Positions 48,192 to 59,655 of a stretch of 64,000 nt of DNA are shown here, one piece after another. Both the position numbers and the translations under genes were made by a program. Position 1 is the first letter of the stretch, and every line of letters starts with the position of its first letter. The notes beneath the pieces are model-generated. The model saw nothing but the letters and a program-made list of their open reading frames with translations. It was not told where the DNA came from and searched no databases. The stretch is from Sapria himalayana (lineage: Eukaryota > Streptophyta > Magnoliopsida > Malpighiales > Rafflesiaceae), in NCBI GenBank assembly GCA_029783825.1, contig JAREIK010017110.1, positions 20,021 to 84,020 of the forward strand, read 5' to 3'.

Positions 48192-51100
48192 ACTTTTTAT
48201 ACATATTTTTCTTCCTATTCTTCTTATTTTTCTTATTTTTTTTATTCTTAATATTCTTCATATTCTTCTTATTCATCTTATTCTTTTAATTCTTCTTATT
48301 CTTCGTATTCATCTTTTTCTACTTATTCTACATTTTTTATTATTTTTTAATTTGATATTCTCTTATTCTTCTTCTTATTCTTATTCTTCTTATTCTTCTT
48401 ATTTTCTTATTCTTCTTATCTTCTTATTCGTCTTATTCGTCTATTCTTCTTATATTCTAATTATTATTTTTCTTCTTATTCTTCGTATACTTTTTAATCT
48501 TGTTTTATTCTTATTCTTATTCTTTTTCATATTTTTTATTTTCTTATTCTTCTTATTCTACTTATTTTTCTTATTGTCCTTTTTCTTATTATTTTTCTTT
48601 TTCTACTTATTTTTAATATTTTTATTCTTCTTATTTTTAATATTCTTTTCATTCTTTTAATTCTTGTTATTCTTCTTATTTTTCTGATTCTTTTTATTCT
48701 TCTTATTCTTTTTAGTCTTCTTATTATTCTTATTCTTATTTTTTCCTATTCTTTTTATTCTTCTTATTTCTTATTATACTACTTATTCTACTTATTTTAT
48801 TATCTTTTTTTTCTAGTTTTTCTTTTTTTTCAATTTATTCTTTTTATTCTTTTATTCTTCTTATTTTTCTAATTCTTATTATTATTCTTATTCTTCTTAT
48901 TCTTCTAATTCTTCTATTCTTCTTATTCTACTTATTGTTTATTCTTCTATTCTTCTTATCCTTTATATCCTTCTTATTATTCCTATCCTACTTATCCTTC
49001 TTATCCTTCTTATCCGACTTATATTTCTTATAAGATGTATAATTATTATCCTTTTTATCCTTATATCCTTCTTATCCTTTTTATCCTTCTTATCCTTTTA
49101 TCCTACTTTTTTCTTATCTTTCTTATCCTTATTATCCTTCTTATCCTACCTATTCTTCTTATCATTCTTATACTTCTTAACCTTCTTACCCTACTTAACT
49201 TTCTTATCCTTCTTATTTTTCTTATTCTACTTATTCTTCTTATACTTCTTATCCTTCTTATTCTTCATATTCTACTTATTTTTCTTGTTATTTTTATTTT
49301 ATTTTTATTTTATTTCTATTTTTCTTCTTATTTTACTTAGAATTTTTATTATTATTATAATTATTATTCATATTGTCTTTTTTGTGTTTTTTACTTCTTA
49401 TTTTTCTTATTCTTATTTTTTTCTTATTCTAATTATACTTCTATTCTTCTTATTCTTCTTATTCTTCTATTCTAATATTATTCTACTTATGTTTAATATT
49501 CTTTTTTACTTGTTATTTATCTTATTTTTTTTATTCTTATTATTCTTTTATTCTTCCTATTTCTTATTTTTTTATTCTTCATATTGTTCTTATTCTACTT
49601 ATTATTTTTATTAATTTAATATTCTTATTCTTCTTATTCTTTATATTCTTTTTATTATTCATATTCATCATACTTTTTTATTTTTATTATTCTTCTTATC
49701 TGTCTTATTCTTTTTATTCATCTTATTCTTCTTATTCTACTTATTCTTATTAGTCTTCTTATCTTTCTTATTCATCTTATTCTTCTTATTCTTCTTATAC
49801 ATCTTATTCATCTTATTCTTCCTATACTTCTAATCATCTTATCCTTCTAACCTACTTATCCTTGTTATCCTTTATTCTCTTATTCTTCTTATCTTTTTAT
49901 CCTACTTATTCTACTTATCCTTCTTATCCTTGTTATTATTCTTATTATTCTTATTCTTCTTTTTATTATAATTTCACTTATCCTTCTTAATTTTTTTATT
50001 CTTCTTATACTTCTTATTCTATATACTTAATTTTTTATACATATTCTTTTATTTTTCTTATTTGCTTATTCTACATTTTATTCTTATTCTTTATATTATT
50101 CTTTTTCTTCTTATTCTTTTATTCTTCTTATTCTTGTTATTTTTTTCATTTTTATTATTTCTTCTATTCTAATTATATTTTTATTCTCTTATTATTTTTA
50201 TTCTCATTTTTCTGATTTTTCACATTCTTCTTATTTTTTATATCCATCTTATTCTATTTATTTTTATTATTCTTCTTATTCTCGTAATTTTCTTATTCTT
50301 TTTATTATTCTTATTCTTTTTATTTTTTTATCTTATTATTCTTCTTATTCATTTTATAACTTTATTCTTCTTACTCTTCATTCTTCTAATTCTTAATTTT
50401 ATTCTGTCATCTTATTCGTCATTTTCTTCTTATTCTACATATTCTTTGTATTCTTCTTATTCTTATTACTTTTTTGTATTCTTATAACCTACTAATTATT
50501 CATATTCTATTTATTCTATTTATTCTTTTTTATATTCTTCTTGTACTTATTATTCTTTTATTCTTGTTATTCATATTCTAATTTTTTTATTCTTTTTATT
50601 CATGTTTTTATTCATATTCTTTTATTTTTCTTATTATTCTTATTCTTAATATTCTTGTTATTCTTCTTATTTTTCTTATTCTTCTTATTCGTCTTATTCT
50701 TCTTATCATCTTTATACTTATTCTACATATTTTTATAATTTGTCTAAATTTTGTTATTATTTTTTATTCTTCTATTTATCTTATTCGCCTTATTCTTTTT
50801 ATTAGTCTAATAATTATTATTCTTCTTATTCTTCTTTTCTCCTTATTCTTCTTATTCTTTTATTTTGTTATTTTTCTTATTCTTTTTATTTTTCATATTT
50901 TTTATTTTCATATTATTCTTATTCTACTTATTTTCTTATTGTTCTTATTCTTATTATTTTTATATTGACTTATTTTCACATTCTTTTATTCTTCTATTTT
51001 TATTATTTTTAATACTTTTCATTCTGTTATTCTTCTTATTTTTTGATTCTTTTATTTTTCTTATATATTTTACTCTTCTTATTATTCTTATTCTTATTTT

Positions 51101-52314
51101 TTTCCTATTCTTTGTATTCTTATTATTCTTCTTATTCTATTATGCTTCTAATTCTACTTATTTTTATTCTTCTTTTCCTTATTTTTTTTCTTTTTCAAGT
51201 TATTCTTTTTATTCTTCTTATTTTTCTAATTCTTCTTTTCTTCTTTTCTTCTTTTCTTCTTTTCTTCTTTTCTTCTTATTCTTCTTTTCTTCTTTTTTTC
51301 TTTTTTCTATTCTTCTTATTCTTCTTATTCTTTTATTCTTCTTATTCTTCTTATTATTTTTATTTTCTAATTCTTCTAATTATTCGTATACTTATCAATT
51401 ATCTTATTCTTCTTTTATTCTTATTCTTCTTTTCTTCGTATTCTTCTTTTTCTTCTGATTCTTCTTATTCTTATTATTCTTCTTATTCGTCTTATACTTT
51501 TTATTTTTATTTTTCTTCTTTTTATTCTCATTCTTTTTATTATTCTTATTCTTTTTTTTTTTTCTTCTATTCTCTATTCTTTTTTTCTTCTATTCTTCTT
51601 ATTCTTCTTATTCTTTTTATTCTTAATTTCTTCTTATTCTTTTTATTACTTTTATTCTTCTTACTCTACTTATTCTTTTTATTCTTTTTATTCTTCTTAT
51701 TCATCATATACTTCTTTTCTTCTTATTATACTAATTCTCCTTATTTTTTTTTTCTTTATCTTATTTTTCTTATTATTCTTCTTACTTTTTTTTCTTATTA
51801 TTCTACTTATTATTCATATTCTATTTATTCTTTTATTCTTTTTATTCTTCTTATTCTTCTAATTCTTCTTATTTTGTTATTCTTTTATTCTAGTTTTTTT
51901 TTTCTTATTCTAATTATATTCTTATTTTTCATATTCTTATTTTTCTTTATTCTTTATCTTCTTTATCTTCTTATTTTCTTATTATTAATATTCTTCTTAG
52001 TTTTTTTATTCTTCTTATTCTATTTTTCTTCTTATTCTTCTTATTATTTTAATTCTTCTTATTCTTCATTTTTCTATTCATCTTATTATTAATATTCTTC
52101 TTAGTTTTTTTATTCTTCTTATTCTTCATATTCTTCAATTCTTCTTATTCTTCATATTCTTCTTATTCTTATTCTTCATATTCTTCTTATCTTCTTATTC
52201 TTCTAATTCTTTTATTCTTCTTATTCTAATTATTCTCTTATTCTTCTTATTCTTCTTATTCTTCTTATTCTTCTTATTTTTCATATATTTTTTATTCTTC
52301 TTATTCTTTTTTTT
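48192..52314 (+). repeat. Satellite array 6, two copies of a 2.4-kb higher-order repeat
   Basis: About 4.1 kb. Internal comparison shows the same order of landmark words twice: TTCTACATTTTTTATTATTT at about 48325 and TCTACATATTTTTATAATTT at 50722; TTTTTCATATTTTTTATTTTC at 48524 and about 50895; a TTAATATTCTTTTCATTC-type word at 48637 and 51009; TTTTTTCCTATTCTTT at 48750 and about 51097. The period is 2.37-2.40 kb. Array 5, corrected for the LINE-E insertion, sits one more period to the left. The block 51230-51300 consists of TTTTCTTC units. No gene is seen. Confidence 0.93.
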
Positions 52315-52736
52315 GAAAGTTTGTTTATTATGACCCTTTTTTCGGCGGAGAAATACCATTGTTACACACTAATACTACGCTTACCCCTCTTACACCCTAC
52401 ATACTCCATAATCTACAAAATTAAAAAACCAAATTCTAGAACTTATTTAAATATAAATTCCTTGCAGTTCAAAAGTATATTTTTAGTTTTGATCCCCTGT
52501 CGTATCATAACTAATATGGCCTTAGGCTCTGATGCCACCTTGGTTGGATCCCTATCTCTTCCATCCTCTATCAAGCCTATCCTATCAACAAGCTTGTTTT
52601 CCTCGACCCTCTTATGATGCACCCCATTCTTAGCTCACTACCGAATCTTGCCAAGCTCTGCTAAAACCCCCCCCCCCCCCCCCCCCACCCCCAAGCTTTA
52701 TTTCAGCTACAGATGCTTTGCTACTTGCATCGTGAG
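52315..52736 (-). mobile_element. Element F, short insertion with LINE-type 3' end
   Basis: A 422-bp non-satellite island on the minus strand. Its sense 3' end (GTGTAAGAGGGGTAAG, GGTATTTCTCCGCCGAAAAAA, GGGTCATAATAAACAAACTTTC, then A8 and array) follows the LINE 3' terminus word by word. The rest shows no ORF1 or ORF2 sequence. It includes GGTGGCATCAGAGCCTAAGG, close to the plant LTR-element primer site TGGTATCAGAGCC, and a 20-C run at 52667-52686. It may be a non-autonomous element mobilised by the LINEs, or a 3' UTR fragment of another subfamily. The product of a template switch into an LTR-element RNA is a further option. Confidence 0.6.
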
Positions 52737-53295
52737 TTATTCTTCTTATTCTTCTTATTCTACTTATTCTTCTTTTCTTATTATTTTTCTTATTCTACTT
52801 ACTATTCATATTTTTTTATACTTCTTATTTTTGATATTCTTTTCATTCTTGTTATTCTTCTTATTTATTATTCTTCTTATTATTTTTTTAAATTTTTTTC
52901 TTATTTTTCCTATTTTATTCTTATTCATATTATTTTCTTATTATACTTATTATTATACTTCTTTTTCTTGTTATTTTTCTTATTATTCTTATTTTTCTAA
53001 TTCTTCTTATTCTTCTAATTCTTCTTATTTTTATCACTCATCTTATTCTTCTTATTCTTTTATTCTTCTTATTTTTTGTATTCTTTTTATTTTTCGTATT
53101 CTTGCTTTATTTCTGATTCTTCTTATTCTTCTTATTCTTTTTATTTTTCTTATTCTTCTTATTCTTTTTTTTTTCTTATTCTTCTTATTCTCTTATTCTT
53201 CTTATTCTTCTTAGTCTTATTCTTCTTCTATTCTTAGTTCTTCTTCTTATTCTTCTTCTTATTCTTTTTCTTAGTCTTCTTATTCTTCTTTTTTA
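52737..53295 (+). repeat. Satellite array 7, degenerate (TTATTCTTC)n
   Basis: A 559-bp block of the same satellite in the same orientation, between F and the 3' terminus of LINE-G. It is the last satellite block; none is seen from 53296 to the end. Confidence 0.93.
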
Positions 53296-54876
53296 TAATG
53301 TTTCTGTATATTAATCTAACCCTCTTTTTGGTGGAGAATACCTTTGTTACAAATTATTATACTACTACCCATTCCCTTATACACCCCATACTGGAACTAT
53401 CTTGAATACTAACACAATAAACCTTATTTCTACTAAGCATTAATGAAATCATATTCTTCTTGCCCATCATTTCTGCCTTAATGGGTTTTTATGAACTTAT
53501 AGTACTTCAGCTTATTTAAATCATTCTCTCCTCCTCCTGATCTAAGTGTCTTTTTATTTATTCTATTCTTTGAGTTCCATGGTCTGTGCATTCCTGTCCT
53601 TAGATTCATTCAAACCTACTTTGCCTTCTTAAAGCATATGCTGAATCCCTTCCTTATATGATATGTCCACTTTCACACTTTTCTTACTCCATCTCATTCA
53701 TTTATCTTGTATAAACTCCTCCATGATTTAATCATTTCCATGATTCCCCCCCCCCCCCTTTTCAAGTCTTTTTCTTTTGATTTTTCACCTTCATGCAATA
53801 ATAAAACACAGTGACTACATAATATATTTATCTTTCGTTTCCTCGATACATATCATGTTTGACTAAAATAATGATGCTTTGAATAATGTTTCTTCATTTT
53901 CCTACAAAGTAAAATTTAAACAACAAACCTTGCGCAGCCTCATCCTTTTCTTTTTAATCTTTGTAGCTTTTATTAAAATTTATAGCCATGTGATAAAGAA
54001 GGTTTCTTTCTTTATGTATTGTTTCCATAAATCTTTTTCTATGACTATGCTTCTTTGCTGTCCATAAATCTTTTTCTACTCTTTCTGCTTTGACGAGTTG
54101 AATACTTTTATCTATTATTGTTTTCATTCGTCTACTACTTTCATTTGCAAAACAAAGAACGCAAAAAATCCACCATCCCACCCTCCTTCATTTCTCAATC
54201 ACCTCTATCCTTATCCTTTAATACACCCCTATCCCTAACAATTACAGTCCACTAAAAAAATAATCATATAGTCTAATAATAACACTCCCTCCTCTTTCTC
54301 ATGTTTTCTTTAAACTTCACCCTCAGTTTGCATCCTTTAACAATCTTGTATCTACACAGCAACAATGAAGCAGAACCATTTTTCTTATGCATTCCTTTTT
54401 CTTTATATTTGTAAATTTTCTTAGAAGCTCCAACTTCTAGCTAAAACTTGGCTTCCACTTGTGTTGTAACCTGCAAAACCAAATATTCTACTTCTCCTAC
54501 CCCATATAATATACCTAGTTACTACCCTTTTCCCCATATTACCTTATAATAACCAATACAAATTAATTCCCCAACCCCTTTCTATTTGTGCAGTATTCTA
54601 TGGACCTCTTCCCCTTCCAACCATGGATCTATCTTCTTTTACCTTCATGCCTGCTTGTTCTTTCAGCGCCTATATTATCTTGCTGCCCATCCCTTTCACT
54701 CCAATTTGCTATGCTTCCTGCAAATAGTTTCTACCTACATGCACAACAATATATTCAATGATAAGTAGTCCCCCAGTATACTTTTGATTCTTATTTATAA
54801 TATTTTTTTGTAATCTAATATAAAGAAAACTTGCTCTATCTAGCTTTACCAACCCTTTCACTCTATTTGGGATATT
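53296..54876 (-). other. LINE-G 3' UTR
   Basis: 1.58 kb of non-coding sequence, the longest 3' UTR here. It contains a 13-C run at 53746-53758 and, in sense, CATAAATCTTTTTC-type short duplicates near 54025-54075. Beyond the 3' terminus it has no recognised similarity to the UTRs of A-E. Small open frames at 53879-54181 and 54586-54768 have no recognisable product. Confidence 0.5.
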
Positions 54877-57800
54877 CTATGCATCAAACATTTGCTTCTT
54901 TTTTTTGAACCCCATATCTGCTAGTTTGTCTGCTACCTCATTTCCTTCCCTATAAATATGTTTGATTGTACCATTCAATCTTATCAAAAAACACCTTATC
55001 AAATCTACCCCTTCCTCATATTTCAACCTATTTAATTTACTTGAGGCTAGGTCCACTAATATTCTTGAATCTACTTGGACTGAGACATTGTGTAAGCCTC
55101 CATCTGCACAAATTAGTTGTCCTTTCTTCAAAGCCAGTATCTCTACATGTATAGCCGATGATGCTTTTTCTCTTAACATATAAGCTTTGTTAACCCTTCC
55201 TTCCTCATCTCTAATCACTCCTCCTCCCACCAACCCCATGTTTCTATTGAAGCTTTTATCCATGTTTAATGCAAGTCTTCTCTATGCTGGCTTATTACAT
55301 GAAAAACATATTAATTTTTTTGAGTTCTTATTTTTGAATGCTAATCTTCATGCCTTTTCATGTTCCTTTCTATCTTTCTGTCTATGCCCTTTATTCGGTG
55401 TATTTCTAAGATATCTGAACAACCCTTTTTTATTACCACTAATATATATTTGACATTCATTGAGATCCCTCAAATCTACTCTTATTTCTTGCTTTCCAGA
55501 TACACCAAATTGCTATGTGTGGGATATAATTTTTTATCTATTTGAGTGTTTTTGTTTGCATATTTACCTCTTTCTAGCTTTTTAATATGTCTTTTAATGA
55601 GGTTACCTTATTTTTAATCTATGCATCTCTTTCTAACTGTCTCCATACTTTCATCGCTATCTTCCATGATCTATGTCTTCAATTGCCTCATGGCAGCATT
55701 TGCATATTGATGCTATCCTTATCCCTTTTTTTTGTATATTAACATTGATCGGTATGGCATTTGTTAGAACTCTCCACATAGATATTTTTACCTTTTATGG
55801 ATTTTCATTTTTTCATATCCATTTAAATGCTTTCTGTGGGGATCTTTTCATTCTTACAAGAATTTTAGCACTTTTTAATGAAAATGTACCATGTGGATTC
55901 AGGTTCCATTTCCATCAACTCTTGTTTAGCCTAGAATGATTTTCTACTTGCTCTAGTTGCTTTAAAATTAACTTCTAGATTTTTGAAGCATTTCTCCTTC
56001 TTTAAACTCATTATTTTTTATGTCGTATTTACCTCTCATTAATTTTGTCCATATACTTTCATTTTCTTTGAATCTAAACATGTTTTTATATGCCCTAGCT
56101 TTTTCCATGTCCTTTAATTCGGTGAATCCTATTTCTACTCACCCTTAAGGTAGCATAAGTCCTTCCATTTTTTCCAATAAATCTTTTGTTTCTCATCTTT
56201 ATTACCCCATAAAATTCAACATCTTTTTTTCTAATTCTCTCACCACTTTCTTCGAGGGTTGTATTGTCATAAGTATATGCACTAGAGAATTCTGAAGAAC
56301 ATTCTTTATTAAAGTGACTCTTCCTATGATACTTAGTAAGTTTTTTTCCCAACTAGAAATTTATTTTCTCATCCTTTCTACTAAGAAAGTTAAATATTCA
56401 TTTCTTACTCTTTCTTCAAAGATTGGGCACCCCAGATACATTTGTGCACATTTCTTTTGTGCAAAGTCTGTGATCCTTTTAATTTTTTAGGTTATCTTTT
56501 TGGGAGATTTCCCCGCTATTATAAATTGATATTTTTTTATTCAACAATTGGACTATTTCTTCTTTTAAGATCTGAAATAATCTCAACAAATTTCTTACTG
56601 AATTGTTGCTTGAGTTTGTAAAGATAATTACATCATATGCATATGCAAGGTAGCTCATTATAGAAGTGTTAGTCTGTTACTTATAAGTTAATATTTTCCT
56701 CATTCTCATTCTCTCTTTTATATTTAAAGTTAATAACTCTAAATATAAGTTAAAGAGGAAAGGTGAGAGCGGGTCACCTTTCCTTAGCCCCCTGTCTGGC
56801 TTAAATCACCACTTACCATACCATTTATGAGTATTTTAACCCATATGCTTGTTACAAATCTAAATATCATGTCTATCCAAAATTCTGAAAACCTCATCTT
56901 CCTCATTACATGCCATAATGTGCTCCATTCCACTCTATTAAATGACTTAGATAGATCCAGTTTTATTACCATGTTGTGCCCTCGTACTTTGGCTATGATA
57001 TCCTTCATCATTCTGAAGCTAAATTATATTTTCCATCATTAACCTATTTTTAACAAAGCCCATTTGCTCTGCTCAAATAATCTTAGAGAGGATATTACTT
57101 AATTTTTTTTGAAGTACTTTTGTTTGAATTTTATATACCATATTACATAGACTAATAGGTCTATAATCCAAACATTTCTATGAATTTTCTTTCTTAGGAA
57201 CCAATACAATTAAAGAGGTGGCCCATTATTTTGATATATCGGCTCCTGAGAAAATCTAGGCAATAAATGCTACTAGATCATTTTTTATGATATCCTAGTA
57301 ATATTGAAAGAATCCATTACTCCGGCCATCAGGCCTAGCTGAAAAATCTTTGTTTATTCCAAACATAGCTTCTTCTACTTCCTCTTCCTCTAGGATATTT
57401 GGGTAGCTTTTTATTATCCTCTTTTGACACTTTATATTCTATAGCTTGCATTAACAAAGAATCTCTATGCATGCCTAGCCCGCATAGGAGACTCTTATAA
57501 ACTTCTTCAAAGTTATCTTTTATCTCCTCCTCTTTTTCTATCCATTTACCCTTAGAATTATTTAAGCCTTTTATCTTATGCTTTTGGGCCCTAATTTTGG
57601 CAATCGCATGAAAGATTTTAGTATTCCTATATCCTTCCTTTCTTCATTTATTTTTGATCTCTGTTTCCAGAAGATTTCTTCCATGTTAATTCTAAGTCTC
57701 AGTTCTGCCTTAGCTTTACTTACTTTAATCCTATTCTCTTCATTTTGTTCTTCCTCATATTTTATTTCCATTCTGGCCACCATTTCTTCTACCTCCTAGA

Positions 57801-58640
57801 TCTTCTTATTTACTTTTCCAAATACATCCTTATTCCATTCTCCTAATCTATATTTTAGCTTACGCATATTTATCACCCATATTTACATAGAATTTGATTA
57901 TGGCTGCCTCCAGCCAAGAATCCTTGACTGTCTTTATAAAATCATTATCGGTCTTCCATCTACCCATAACATAGATAGGAGTAGCATGGTGTGGTATGAG
58001 CAGGTCCTATTTAGATGTCTAACTCTCATAGCTATGAACTTCTCTGCCAATTTTGTATTGGATAGTATTCTATCTAGTCTAGACCAGATTACTCTTGTTT
58101 TCCTATAGTTTTACACGATGTATACTTGGAGCCTAAGAAATCTACTTTCATAAAATTTGTATTAGCAATAGCCTCATTATTAAAATAAGTTTTAGCTTCT
58201 GTATCTGGGGGTCTTCCCCCCTTTTTTTTGTTACATTTCTAATCACGTTAAAATCACCTTCTATGGACCAAGGCATATTCTTTGATGCTAGTTTTTTCAT
58301 TTCTTGTCATATTAACTTTTTATCCTCTTTTCCATTCTTTGCATACACCACCGACATAATTGCCTCTAACTGAGGGCTTATTATAAAAGTGATTATTTGT
58401 TTGGTTTCATTTATAATTTCAATGTCTAAATTATTCTCCTACATTATCCATAATTTACTATTAGAATTACCAAAATCATTGCCCATTCCCACTATTTTTT
58501 ATATTTTTCTAGTAAACTTATATCCACCATTGGTTCAGCTATAATTATTATTTTAATTTGTGTTTTAATTAGATTTTAATTCTATTCAATGTTGGAGTGT
58601 TCGCTACTCCTCTTAAGTTCCAAAACAATGCTTTATCCAT
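54877..58640 (-). pseudogene. LINE-G ORF2: endonuclease, reverse transcriptase, zf-RVT, RNase H
   Basis: The ATG at 58640 opens MDKALFWNLRGVANTPTLN, followed by an endonuclease remnant to about 58050 and the linker INMEEIFWKQRSKI (57571-57783). Reverse transcriptase shows DYRPISLCNMVYKI near 57160, VIKLDLSKSFNRVEWS (56784-57011) and GDPLSPFLFNLYLELL near 56760. The catalytic box reads YAYD (56632-56643), so one catalytic Asp is Tyr. A zf-RVT remnant lies near 55700, and KNYIPHIAIWCIWKARN near 55510 precedes RNase H. The RNase H ORF 54877-55263 is open for 128 codons with MDKSFNRNMG, VQVDSRILVDL and HIYREGNEVADKLADMG. Stops and frameshifts lie elsewhere. RNase H is the best-kept domain in this copy. 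Confidence 0.85.
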
Positions 58641-59086
58641 AATGAATGTATTTTGCTTGTCTTAGTTGTGCATTTTGATTCATATTTCATATTCAAGTAT
58701 TTTTTTGTGTTTTTTGATGGCTTACTAAAATTAGGTAGATCCTGTACATTCATGCCTCCAGATTTTTCCCCCATTCCTAATGTCTTTCCCATGTGCTTGA
58801 TTGCATCCATTACCTTATCCCTGCTGTTAGGCCCTCTTCTCCCATTATACATTTGTATATTATCTCTTATCCTATTTAGCTCCAAATTAAGTGGCTCATT
58901 ATTATTAACAATTAAGGGCCAACTCTTTGAATTTGACTTTGATTCTGAGAGTTCATCCATTGACCACCTATATTTCCCTAGTCATTCCCTTTCTATCTCC
59001 ATTTTTATCTTCTTTTTTTTACCCTTCTCTACTTCCCCTTTTCAACAAAATCTATCTGAAACTATTATCTCATGCCCTTTCCCTAC
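58613..59086 (-). pseudogene. LINE-G ORF1 C-terminal fragment
   Basis: An open stretch of 115 codons (58613-58960) has VMDAIKHMGKTLGMGEKSG and KYLNMKYESKCTTK, aligning with LINE-E ORF1 at MEEIKTMALPLGKS and KCINMEHESKRW. It ends in TAA at 58615-58613, 28 nt inside ORF2. The upstream part is lost or replaced at about 59086, so the DUF4283 and zinc-knuckle regions are missing. Confidence 0.7.
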
Positions 59087-59530
59087 ACCCTACAAGAAAA
59101 ATCTCATATAGCTAGGGACAATTCCCTAGCTAAATGGGCATTTTTTGTCACTAAACGAGATATACCGATGGATTAACGACGGATCAGTTCCTTATCTAAA
59201 GTGTTGGTCCCTAAAATTTAGTGAGGGAAAATGTCCCTAGCTAAAAATTTAGCGACAAAAAAATACCTTGTTAAAAAAGACAAATTCCCTAGTTAAATTA
59301 GCAAGCTAAATGAGATTATTCGTCGCTAAACGAAAATAGCAACGGATGATTCCCAAGCTAAAGTGTTGGTCACTAAATTTTAGTGATGGAAATAGTTCCT
59401 AGCTAAATAAATTTAGCGACGAAAAAATCCATTGCTAAAATAAAGATTTCCCTTGCTATATTAGCTAGGGAAAATTCCCTAGCTAATTTAGCAAGGGATT
59501 TTTCCCTAGCTATTTTAATTTCAAAATTAT
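59087..59530 (+). repeat. CACTA-like terminus with subterminal TTTAGCGACG repeats
   Basis: It begins CCTACAAGAAAAATCTCATA, close to the plant CACTA end CACTACAAGAAAAA. Then follow two tandem units (about 59167 and 59333, period about 167 bp) built from AAGTGTTGGTCmCTAAA, TTTAGCGACrAAAAAAT and CCCTAGCTAAA. A near-perfect palindrome lies at 59461-59486 with 12-bp arms TTAGCTAGGGAA. Dense direct and inverted GCGACG/GCTAA words are typical of CACTA subterminal regions, where the transposase binds. No transposase and no second terminus were recognised, so it is a relic or non-autonomous copy. It adjoins the broken 5' side of LINE-G. Confidence 0.55.
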
Positions 59531-59655
59531 TTTCAGAATTTAATTTATTTTTAAATTTTTTAATTAAATAATTTAATATTTTAATATCAAATTGAATAAA
59601 AAATGAAACTTTAAATAATTTATAATAAACAAAAAATAATATTATTTAATAACTT

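Larger units (their letters stand above)
53296..59086 (-). mobile_element. LINE-G, L1-type retrotransposon of a diverged subfamily, 5' end missing
   Basis: A 5.8-kb minus-strand element. The sense 3' terminus reads GGTATTCTCCACCAAAAAGAGG, TTAGATTAATATACAGAAAC. It has a long 3' UTR (to 54876), ORF2 (54877-58640), and the C-terminal part of ORF1 up to about 59086, where CACTA-type repeats begin. Its ORF2 is clearly homologous to the others but more distant, it lacks the RT microsatellite, and its ORF1/ORF2 overlap is 28 nt. It marks the right edge of the satellite region. Confidence 0.85.

Noticed and set aside
212..53295. Satellite as a telomeric repeat
   Set aside because: The unit TTATTCTTC is neither TTTAGGG nor a known plant telomere variant, and G is nearly absent from the + strand.
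54236..54310. Minus-strand GGAGGGAGTGTTATTATTAG read as a polypurine tract plus LTR start of a copia element inside the LINE-G 3' UTR
   Set aside because: No copia coding sequence precedes it, no primer site or second LTR was found, and the word can occur by chance in this UTR.
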